Assembly: GCA_015661135.1 (NCBI GenBank) | Contig: JACVXW010000058.1 | Coordinates: forward strand, 1 to 14,499 | From: Chloroflexota bacterium | GTDB lineage: Bacteria; Chloroflexota; Limnocylindria; Limnocylindrales; CSP1-4 | Direction of reading: 5' to 3' | DNA length: 14,499 nt | Shown: positions 1 to 6,189 of the stretch, piece after piece | Layout of the letters: each line of letters begins with the position of its first letter | Numbering within the stretch: the stretch's first letter is position 1 | The notes under the pieces: generated by a model | What the model was told of the DNA's origin: nothing | Databases searched by the model: none | Seen by the model: the letters and a program-made list of their open reading frames with translations, nothing else | Translations under genes and position numbers: made by a program

Positions 1-327
1 GAGGAGGCGTTCTTTCCCGAAGGAGCCCGCGTCCTCCGCCAGGGCCTGACCGGGTCCGCGTTCTACGTGATCATGGACGGCGAGGCGGCCGTCGTGGTGG
101 ATGGCGCCCAGCGGGCCACCCTCGGTCGCGGCGAATTCTTCGGTGAGGTGTCCATCCTCCTCGGCGAGCCGCCGACCGCCGACGTGGTCGCGCTGCACCC
201 GCTCCGCTGCATCGTCCTCCCGGGATCGGCGATCGAGTCCTTCATGGTCGATCACCCGCGGGTGATGTTCCGGATGCTCCAGGCCCAGGCGCGCCGGCTT
301 CGGAACGCCAACCGGGCACGGAACTGA
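1..327 (+). CDS. Cyclic nucleotide-binding (CRP-type) domain protein, 5' truncated
   Basis: The frame is open from the first base and ends with TGA at 325-327, so only the last 108 residues are present. They form most of a cNMP-binding beta-barrel. It opens with FFPEGARVLRQG (roughly residues 4-15) and runs through FYVIMDGEAAV (21-31). The phosphate-binding cassette FGEVSILLGEPPTADVV follows, and a C-terminal helix ends in RLRNANRARN. No helix-turn-helix follows the barrel, so this is not a complete CRP/FNR regulator. It is more likely a stand-alone or C-terminal sensory domain of a larger protein that starts outside the window. The cassette has Thr where cAMP binders usually have Arg (PPTA instead of PRxA), so cyclic-nucleotide binding is doubtful. 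The next gene begins 8 bases later on the same strand, suggesting co-transcription. In other bacteria cNMP domains are found fused to thioredoxin-reductase-like flavoproteins, so the pairing with the next gene may be functional (inference). Confidence 0.85.
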   Translation, partial: EEAFFPEGARVLRQGLTGSAFYVIMDGEAAVVVDGAQRATLGRGEFFGEVSILLGEPPTADVVALHPLRCIVLPGSAIESFMVDHPRVMFRMLQAQARRLRNANRARN

Positions 328-335
328 GCCGGCCG

Positions 336-1859
336 ATGTCCGTCGCTGAGCGCCCGTTCCCGCCGGGGGAGTACGACGCCCTCGTCGTCGGATCCGGCCC
401 GGGCGGGCTCCAGGCCAGCTACTTCCTGAAGCGTCTCGGGATTCAGCACGCCGTCATCTCCGCCGACGCCGGTCCGGGCGGGATGTTCCGCCGCTGGCCC
501 TTCTTCCAGCGGCTCCTGTCGTGGACCAAGCCGTACGCGCCGGCGGCCCGGAACACCAGGGAGTTCGAGCGCTGGGACTGGAACTCGCTCCTGGCGGTCG
601 AGCCGGAGCTGCGGGGCCTCCAGGCCGAGTACATGGACGGTTCGTCGGACTTCCCGTCGCGGCCGGAAATGGAAGCGAACCTGGCGGCGTTCGCAGAGCG
701 GGCGGGGATTGCCGTCCGGTATGGCTGCACGTGGGAGTCGACGCGGCGCGAGGAGGGGCCGGACGGATCGCGGTTCGTCCTCGAGACGACGGACGGCGAG
801 TACCGCTGCCGGCACCTGATCCTGGCGGTCGGCGTGGCCGAGCCGTACAGCCCCGCCACTCCCGGGATCGAGCTCGCGGTCCACTACTCCCAGACGCGCG
901 ATGCCGAGACCTACGCCGGCAAGCGGCTGTTCATCGTCGGCAAGCAGAACTCCGGCTTCGAGCTGGCGTCCGGCCTCCTGCAGTGGGCGGCCCGGATCAC
1001 CCTGTCCTCTCCATCGCCGGCGAAGACCTCCATCGAGACGCGCTCGCTCGTGGGTGTCCGGGCGCGCTACGTGCAGCCGTTCGAGGACGCCGCGCTCGGT
1101 GGCGGCGTGGACATCCTGTCTGCCTCGACGGACGGGATCTCCCGAGTGCCCGGCGGCCTGCGAGTGGACCTCAAGCGCAGCGACAACGGGATGCCGGTGA
1201 GCATGGAGGTGGACGAGGTCATCGCCGCGACCGGCTTCACCTGTCCGCTTCGGGACCTGCCCGCACTCGGCGTCGCCACATTTGGCCAGAGCAAGCTGCC
1301 CGCCCAAACGGCGTTCTGGGAGTCCGCGACGGTGCCGGGGATCCACTTCGCCGGCACGATCACCCAGGGTTCGGCCGGGCTGAAGAAGCACGGCATACCG
1401 AGCTACTCCGGGGCGGTTCAGGGCCACCGCTACAACGCCCGGATCCTGGTGCAACACCTGGCAGAAACTGCGTTCGGGGCGTCGCCGAATCACCCGGAGA
1501 TCGCCGTCGGCGACCTTCGCGACTACCTCCTCGGCGAGGCCACGCGGGCACCGGAACTGTGGCACCAGAAGGCATACCTGGCCCGCGTGGTCACCGTCTC
1601 GCCGGACGACGGGATCCGGGATCGCGGCATCGGGCCCGTCTCCCACTTCCTGGACACAGACGGGCCGGACGGCGCGGCGCTGACGGTAGAGGCGGACGGG
1701 CAGGGATCCATCTACCCCGTCGTCTACGTCCGACGCGGCGGGCGGATCGAGGAGCACGCGATGGAAGCCCATCCCCTCAACGACTACGAGGGAGCCCTTT
1801 ACCGCCGCCACCTGGGCGCCGTCCTGGACCTGATCGCACCCGGCGCGTCCGCAGCCTGA
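336..1859 (+). CDS. FAD/NAD(P)-binding oxidoreductase, flavin-monooxygenase/thioredoxin-reductase-like
   Basis: This 507-residue flavoprotein probably acts in the cytoplasm. The N-terminal FAD Rossmann motif is G19-S-G21-P-G-G24 after a hydrophobic strand (ALVV). A second dinucleotide site follows strand RLFIV, reading G202-K-Q-N-S-G207. Flavin monooxygenases usually have GxGNSG there, so the middle glycine is replaced by Gln204. The FMO-type ATGF motif is at 298-301, and the C-terminal FAD strand GIHFAGT (335-341) is followed by a Gly/Lys-rich loop. After about residue 385 comes roughly 120 residues not explained by the two-dinucleotide fold. This part contains HFLDTDGPDG and a charged C-terminal helix, and I do not recognise it. 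ATG 336 is the only sensible start; no clear Shine-Dalgarno precedes it, consistent with coupling to the upstream cNMP gene 8 bases away. The substrate is unknown. Alternatives are an FMO-like hydroxylase or a pyridine-nucleotide-disulfide-type oxidoreductase, but no redox-active CxxC is visible. Confidence 0.85.
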   Translation: MSVAERPFPPGEYDALVVGSGPGGLQASYFLKRLGIQHAVISADAGPGGMFRRWPFFQRLLSWTKPYAPAARNTREFERWDWNSLLAVEPELRGLQAEYMDGSSDFPSRPEMEANLAAFAERAGIAVRYGCTWESTRREEGPDGSRFVLETTDGEYRCRHLILAVGVAEPYSPATPGIELAVHYSQTRDAETYAGKRLFIVGKQNSGFELASGLLQWAARITLSSPSPAKTSIETRSLVGVRARYVQPFEDAALGGGVDILSASTDGISRVPGGLRVDLKRSDNGMPVSMEVDEVIAATGFTCPLRDLPALGVATFGQSKLPAQTAFWESATVPGIHFAGTITQGSAGLKKHGIPSYSGAVQGHRYNARILVQHLAETAFGASPNHPEIAVGDLRDYLLGEATRAPELWHQKAYLARVVTVSPDDGIRDRGIGPVSHFLDTDGPDGAALTVEADGQGSIYPVVYVRRGGRIEEHAMEAHPLNDYEGALYRRHLGAVLDLIAPGASAA

Positions 1860-1863
1860 CGCG

Positions 1864-2478
1864 GTGGCCACGTCGTTCATCGCCGGCGCGCTCGCCGGCT
1901 GGGCCATCGCGATTCCCGTGGGCGCGATTGCGATTCTCATCATCGAGACGGGGATCCGGCGCGGATTCGCCGCCGCCGCCGCGGCCGGCGCGGGCGCCGC
2001 CGCCGCGGACGGCATCTATGTGACGCTGGCCGTGGTCGGCGGTGCAGCCCTGGCCACGACCATCGCGCCGATCATGGAGCCGCTCCGGATCGTCGCGATC
2101 GGCGCGCTCCTCGCGATCGGACTGCGTGGGTTGATCCGGCTGTCGCGGACCTCGCGAGATGGACCCGCAGCCACCGACCCGCCGGGCAGCCTCGGCGGCA
2201 CGTTCCTGCGCTTTCTCGGCCTGACGATCCTCAACCCGGCGACGGTCATCTATTTCGCGGCGCTCATCGTCGCCCTCCCCGACATCGGTCGCGATGCGCA
2301 GACTCGTGCCGCGTTCGCCGCCGGGGCGTTCCTCGCATCGCTGGCGTGGCAGATGGTCCTCGCGGCGTTCAGCGCCTTCGCCCACCACCGCCTTCCGCAG
2401 CGGGTCCAGATCGGGATCAGCGTGCTCGGGAACCTCGTGATCTGCGGGTTCGCCGTCCTCCTCGCCCTGGATCTCTAG
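1864..2478 (+). CDS. LysE-family amino acid/metabolite exporter
   Basis: This 204-residue integral membrane protein starts at GTG 1864, four bases after the preceding stop; no in-frame ATG occurs until well inside the protein. Length and topology fit the LysE/RhtB family of about 200 residues with six helices. Hydrophobic segments lie near residues 2-26, 37-63, 68-92, 116-138, 147-172 and 182-202. Family marks are the first-helix proline region AIPVGAIAIL followed by RRGF (about 16-35), an Asp in helix 2 (AADGIYV, D49), and the TILNPATV motif (121-128). Family members export amino acids such as lysine, arginine, threonine or homoserine by proton antiport; the substrate here cannot be read from sequence. 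It sits at the end of a plus-strand run with the oxidoreductase and meets the CocE-type hydrolase tail to tail, the two stop codons sharing a CTAG. Confidence 0.9.
   Translation: MATSFIAGALAGWAIAIPVGAIAILIIETGIRRGFAAAAAAGAGAAAADGIYVTLAVVGGAALATTIAPIMEPLRIVAIGALLAIGLRGLIRLSRTSRDGPAATDPPGSLGGTFLRFLGLTILNPATVIYFAALIVALPDIGRDAQTRAAFAAGAFLASLAWQMVLAAFSAFAHHRLPQRVQIGISVLGNLVICGFAVLLALDL
2475..2478. other. Shared CTAG carrying both convergent stop codons
   Basis: The LysE-type gene ends in TAG at 2476-2478 on the plus strand, and the CocE-type gene ends in TAG at 2477 to 2475 on the minus strand. Both stops are read from the same palindromic CTAG. There is no intergenic space and no separate terminator hairpin visible. 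Confidence 0.85.
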
Positions 2479-4474
2479 ACGAGGTCCCGGGGGATCCATT
2501 CCGTCGTTCGGGCGGCGTGGAACGCCTCGGCGTCCAGCCGGACCGCGAGGCGAATGTCCAGGTGGAAGGCGTCCATGTCGGACGAGGTGTCGCCGTCCAC
2601 GTCGATCTCGATGGCGTGCCCGTCTCGATCCAGGCGGTACCGGATCCGGCTGGCCATCCGGGCGTGGGCGGGGTCGGCATCCGAGGCGGTCAGGTCGTGG
2701 GATTCGGCGCTGTAGAGGCGGGTGCCGTCGGGCAGGACCGTGGCGCCGCCGTCGTGCGTCGAGACCGTCACGGTCCCGGCCAGGACATCGTCGGTCACGC
2801 GCCAGGCCGGAGGATCCTCCGAGCCGCCACCGACGGCGTCCAGCGCCGCTGGCTCGGTTCGGAAGGCGGGGACCGTCGCGTCGTCGCGGTCTGGTGCGAG
2901 GGGCAGTTCCAGGTGCGACGCGGCTGGCGTGGCCCCGCCTTCGTGGATCGTCAGCGACCCCCGGTGCGGCGACGGGAAGATGACGGGCCAGCACGACGAT
3001 GCGATCGAGACCCGGATCCGGTGGCCGGCGGCAAATCGGTAGCCGGTGGCCCGGAGCGGGACGCGGACGGTCTCCGCCACGCCAGGCTCCAGCGGCTCCG
3101 GGGTCTCGTGGGAGCGCCGATGGGTGAGGTTGAGGATGCCGGCCGTGATCTGCGCCGAGGCCCCGTCGGGGGCCACGTCCGAGACCCGCACCACGAGCGT
3201 GGCGACCGGCATGTCCGATGAAACCCGGACCACGAGCCCGGCCATGCCGAGAATCTCGAGGGGTTCGGCGAGCGGCGCAGAAGTGTATGTGGGCACCCCG
3301 GACTCGTCGGGCCGGATGTCGCGGGCGAGCCCGTTCGGCCGGCTGCCGGCCCCCCACGACAATCCGCCCCGCGTGCCGATGGTCGCGCGGTGCGGGAATG
3401 TGGCCCCGGTCTCGGCGGTTGAGCCCCGCGCGCCATCGACCAGGCGGCCGCGGAGCGCCTCGTCGCCGCTCTCCAACCACAACGTGCGATGGCGGGCGGC
3501 ATTGGCTGCGAGGGGGTCCCTGGCGGCCGCCCGCCACCGGCCGGGCCAGGTCGCCGGGAAGGGCTCGGGCGGCGCGAAGTCGCGTTGATACCAGGTCAGC
3601 GCCGGCTCGTCCATCGCCCCGTTCGCCTCGCCCTTGAGCCAGTGGTCGAAGAACCGGACCATCTCGTGCAGCCAGTCCAGGTTCGGGCCCGGGTAGCCGT
3701 TGTCGGGGTACTCGTGGGACCAGTTGCCCACGATCGCCCGGGTCGGCGCCGGGCAGCGCTCCAGCATCCGGAAGACGGGGTCCACGTACGAGTCCATCCA
3801 GCCGCCGAACAACAGGATCGCGGCCTGGATCCGGTCATAGGACGGGGCGAGCGAGCCCTGCCGCCAGTACGCGCCGTCGCGCTGATGGCGCAGCCACGGC
3901 ACGAGCCAGACGGGCGTCGCCTCCAGGCGCTCCCGCCACGCCGAGACCCAATCCTCGCGGTCGCGTGCCGGCAGGGCCGGGAGCGCGTTGGACGCCACCT
4001 GGCTGACCGCGTACTGCGTCAGTTCACGATCGCGGCGAGGTGCGGAGGACGCAGTGCCGCCACCTGGATCGAGGTGAAGCCGCCGTATGAGATGCCCCAC
4101 ATGCCCACGCGGCCGTTGCACCACGGCTGGGCAGCCAGCCACTCCACCACGTCGTAGCCGTCGCGCGTCTCGTCGGCCGTGTACTCGTCGAGGGCCACGC
4201 CGTCCGACCGCCCGGTACCGCGAACGTCCACCCGGCAGAGGACGTACCCGCGCGCCGCAAGGTAGCGGCCACGGGCCTCGTCCGAGTTTGCCCGCCAGTC
4301 GTCCTTGCGGTAGGGGATCAGCTCAAAGATCGCGGGGGCCGGCGTGGCCGCCGAGGCATCGGCAGGGAACCACAGGTTCGCGGAGAGATCGGTGCCGTCA
4401 CGTACCTGGATGCGGACGTCGCGCTCGCTTCGCACCTCGTGCGTGGGCGGGCTGGCAGGTCGCTCCATGGGCAT
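2475..4474 (-). pseudogene. CocE/NonD-type serine hydrolase (X-Pro dipeptidyl-peptidase S15 family), frame-disrupted near 4022
   Basis: Two adjacent minus-strand frames together cover one CocE-type hydrolase, an alpha/beta hydrolase that cleaves acyl or peptide-like esters/amides. Frame A (4474 to 4019, 151 aa) holds the N-terminal region: oxyanion-type IPYRKDD (Y55), VDVRGTGRSDG, and nucleophile elbow GISYGG with Ser129. It stops just after RPPHLAAIV. Frame B, family-like from about 4022 down to a TAG at 2475-2477, resumes with LTQYAVSQVASNALP. It carries the acid-residue region GGWMDSYVDPVF, the NWSHEYPD histidine, FFDHWLKG, and the jelly-roll C-terminal domain (LRATGYRFAAGHRIRVSI). All three catalytic residues exist but in different frames. 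Compared with the family as I know it, about 20 residues (the DDRY stretch) are missing at the junction, so a deletion of about 60-70 bases that is not a multiple of three fits. The start may be ATG 4474 or, better placed for a GAGG six bases upstream, ATG 4468. It is either a real pseudogene or an assembly error. Confidence 0.8.
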
Positions 4475-4523
4475 CCTCGCAGTCTACGGGCCCGACCGGC
4501 CGCGCCGAGGCCGTCCGTTTACG
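4475..4523. promoter_or_regulatory. Divergent intergenic region between CocE-type hydrolase and amine oxidase
   Basis: These 49 bases separate the two divergent start codons and must contain, or overlap with, promoter elements for both genes unless the promoters lie inside the coding regions. On the minus strand GCGAGG (4480 to 4475) directly abuts ATG 4474 and sits six bases from ATG 4468. That spacing makes the second ATG the more plausible hydrolase start. I see no convincing -35/-10 pair for either direction. Confidence 0.4.
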
Positions 4524-5708
4524 ATGCCCGACATGGGGCGAGACTGGGACGTGGTGGTCGTTGGCCTCGGGGCGATCGGTTCCGCGGCGGCGCACTGGGC
4601 CGCGGCGAGGCCGGGCGTCCGCGTGCTCGGCCTGGAACAGTTCGAGTTCGACCACCCCAACGGCGCGTCGCAGGACCACTCCCGGATCATCCGGCTCTCG
4701 TATCACCGTCGCGATTACGTCCGGCTCGCCCGCCGCGCCTATGCCTGCTGGGCGGAGGTAGAGGCGGCGAGCGGGGAACGGATCGTGACGAAGACCGGTG
4801 GCATCGACCTGTTTCCCGCCGGCGGCACCGTCGACCCGGCCGACACCATCGGCAGCCTGGCTGCGGAGGGAATCGCGTTCGAGCGCCTTGACGCGGCGGA
4901 GACGATGCGCCGCTGGCCGCAGTGGCGCCTGGCGGACGACACGTCCGTTATCTACCAGGCCGATTCCGGGGTTGCGGATCCCAGCCGCGGCAATGCCGCC
5001 CATCGAGCTCTCGCAGTCGCGAACGGGGCGACCCTGCTGGACCGGACACCGGTCGTGGCGATCGGCGAGGACCACGGCGAATACACGGTCACGACGGCCG
5101 ACGGAACGGTCCATCGCACCGGACGGGTCGTCCTCGCGACCGATGCCTGGACGAATGACATCCTCGCCACGCTCGGGCACCGCCTGCCGCTGATGGTCAC
5201 CCGCGAGCAGGTGACCTACTTCGCCTGCCCTGATCCGGCGGCCTTCGCTCCGCATCGGTTCCCGATCTGGATCTGGATGGATGAACCGACGTTCTACGGG
5301 CTCCCGACCTACGGCGAGGCCGGACCCAAGGCCGCCCAGCACGTGGGTGGCGACGAGTGCACGCCGCAGACCCGAACGTTCGAGGTCAACGCCGCCGCCC
5401 ATGCCCGCGTCCTGGGCTTCCTCGAGCGCCACCTGCCCGGTGCCGTTGGGCCGGACATCGTGACGAAGACCTGCATCTATACGCTGACCCCGGAGCGCGA
5501 CTTCGTGGTGGATCGCCTGCCGGACCACCCCGGCGTGGTCCTCGCCCTGGGGTCCGGGCATGGGTTCAAGTTCGCTTCAGTGCTGGGTCGCATCCTCGTT
5601 GAGCTCGCCCTGGACGCGGCGACCCCGTCGGCCGGCGAGATCGAGGCGTTCCGCGTGGATCGGCCGACGCTCATAGAGGCTCGTCCGGCCGCGAACGTCC
5701 GGATCTGA
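4524..5708 (+). CDS. FAD-dependent amine oxidase, monomeric sarcosine oxidase/N-methyltryptophan oxidase family
   Basis: This 394-residue protein matches the usual length of about 390 for monomeric sarcosine oxidase (MSOX). These enzymes oxidise N-methyl amino acids to the amino acid, formaldehyde and hydrogen peroxide. The Rossmann motif is G14-L-G16-A-I-G19, ten residues after the chosen start. MSOX active-site residues appear at matching spacing: SRIIR (R54, R57), K269-x-x-x-H273 (MSOX Lys265/His269), C317-I-Y319 for covalent 8-alpha-S-cysteinyl FAD (MSOX Cys315/Tyr317), and GHGFKF with K349 (MSOX Lys348). All residues for covalent flavin and oxygen activation are therefore present. The frame is open further upstream, with ATGs at 4344 and 4467, but the family start fits ATG 4524 or 4533, and earlier starts would overlap the divergent hydrolase. 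No good Shine-Dalgarno is visible. Substrates could be sarcosine, N-methyltryptophan or a related secondary amine. It is divergent from the CocE-type hydrolase by 49 bases, so the two may share a control region. Confidence 0.9.
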   Translation: MPDMGRDWDVVVVGLGAIGSAAAHWAAARPGVRVLGLEQFEFDHPNGASQDHSRIIRLSYHRRDYVRLARRAYACWAEVEAASGERIVTKTGGIDLFPAGGTVDPADTIGSLAAEGIAFERLDAAETMRRWPQWRLADDTSVIYQADSGVADPSRGNAAHRALAVANGATLLDRTPVVAIGEDHGEYTVTTADGTVHRTGRVVLATDAWTNDILATLGHRLPLMVTREQVTYFACPDPAAFAPHRFPIWIWMDEPTFYGLPTYGEAGPKAAQHVGGDECTPQTRTFEVNAAAHARVLGFLERHLPGAVGPDIVTKTCIYTLTPERDFVVDRLPDHPGVVLALGSGHGFKFASVLGRILVELALDAATPSAGEIEAFRVDRPTLIEARPAANVRI

Positions 5709-5709
5709 C

Positions 5710-5755
5710 CGCCGGGCGCCTGTCGAGGTGCCCGGAGCGGTGCCGGCGCCCGGCG
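5710..5755 (+). terminator. Inverted repeat after the amine oxidase stop codon, probable terminator
   Basis: A perfect 11-bp inverted repeat (left arm 5710-5720, CGCCGGGCGCC; right arm 5745-5755) starts two bases after the TGA at 5706-5708, with a 24-base loop. No T-run follows, which is common for terminator-like hairpins in very GC-rich genomes. Its placement directly after the only gene of this unit argues for 3' end formation or mRNA protection. Confidence 0.5.
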
Positions 5756-6173
5756 AGGCGCTCTGTACTGTGTGCAATCCGGGTCAATGTGCCGTGGATG
5801 CATCCCGGTTCCCGTGCTGCCCCCGGCAATCCTGGCTTGCGACCGCCACCGGAGCACTGCGCGGGTCGCCGGCCGCGGACGGCAGCCGCGACCGCCGAGA
5901 TCCGCCGAGATCCGCCGGATTTCCCGGACGTGACGCGGGCGTCGAGCGTGGCCGGGCCGGGCCAACCGCCCCGTCGGGAACCTGGCTGGGCTCGATCCCC
6001 GCCTGAACCTGGCGAGTGCTCCCCGGGGGAGCGTTGGCCACGACGCCCGCCGAAGCCGCGGCAGTTCGGGCGGTCCGTGCCCGGCACAGACGTTTGGATG
6101 CGTGCCAATGTGCGGATCGACCTTGCAGACGGGTCTCCCGATGTGGGACGCTGCCCGCCACGGCAGGATCGCC

Positions 6174-6187
6174 GGGAGGAGGAGGAG
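6174..6187 (+). promoter_or_regulatory. Strong ribosome binding site of the solute-binding protein gene
   Basis: A run of GGGAGGAGGAGGAG sits just before ATG 6190, giving several overlapping registers of the anti-Shine-Dalgarno complement. The register AGGAGG at 6177-6182 has a 7-base spacing. This decides the start at 6190 over the much longer open frame that begins at 6016, and suggests high translation of the binding protein. Confidence 0.8.
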
Positions 6188-6189
6188 TC

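Larger units (their letters stand above)
5709..6189. other. 481-base region without a supported gene, upstream of the importer operon
   Basis: Apart from the hairpin at its left end, I find no gene here. Short open frames on both strands have Arg/Pro/Ser-rich, low-complexity translations with no ribosome binding site. The region includes a small tandem repeat of a 10-base unit (TCCGCCGAGA-like, about two and a half copies at 5892-5919). It also holds a slightly less GC-rich stretch at 5761-5790. The length suggests a long leader or a promoter and operator region for the transporter. No convincing sigma-70 -35/-10 pair or known riboswitch core was recognised. Confidence 0.5.

Noticed and set aside
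252..2015. 587-codon open frame on the minus strand
   Set aside because: It is antisense to the flavin oxidoreductase. Its translation is Arg/Ala/Pro-rich with no recognisable domain, while the plus strand carries clear family motifs; a by-product of GC-rich third positions.
1777..3537. 586-codon minus-strand frame overlapping LysE and CocE genes
   Set aside because: Arg/Pro-rich composition, crosses two real genes, and its only plausible part is a wrong frame of the hydrolase.
4344..4523. N-terminal extension of the amine oxidase to the first in-frame ATG
   Set aside because: It would overlap the divergent hydrolase gene by over 130 bases and add 60 residues with no similarity before the Rossmann motif, which family members have near residue 10-15.
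5892..5919. Short tandem repeat as a possible CRISPR or mobile-element trace
   Set aside because: Only about two and a half copies of a 10-base unit with no spacers or flanking inverted repeats; likely chance or minor slippage.
5728..6006. 92-codon plus-strand frame with several cysteines in the leader region
   Set aside because: The Cys spacing (CTVC, CCP) looks suggestive, but the rest is Arg/Gly/Pro-rich, there is no ribosome site, and the frame starts inside the hairpin region.
6016..6189. N-terminal extension of the binding protein
   Set aside because: The Sec signal peptide and very strong Shine-Dalgarno place the start at 6190; the extension is Arg/Ala-rich and non-conserved in character.
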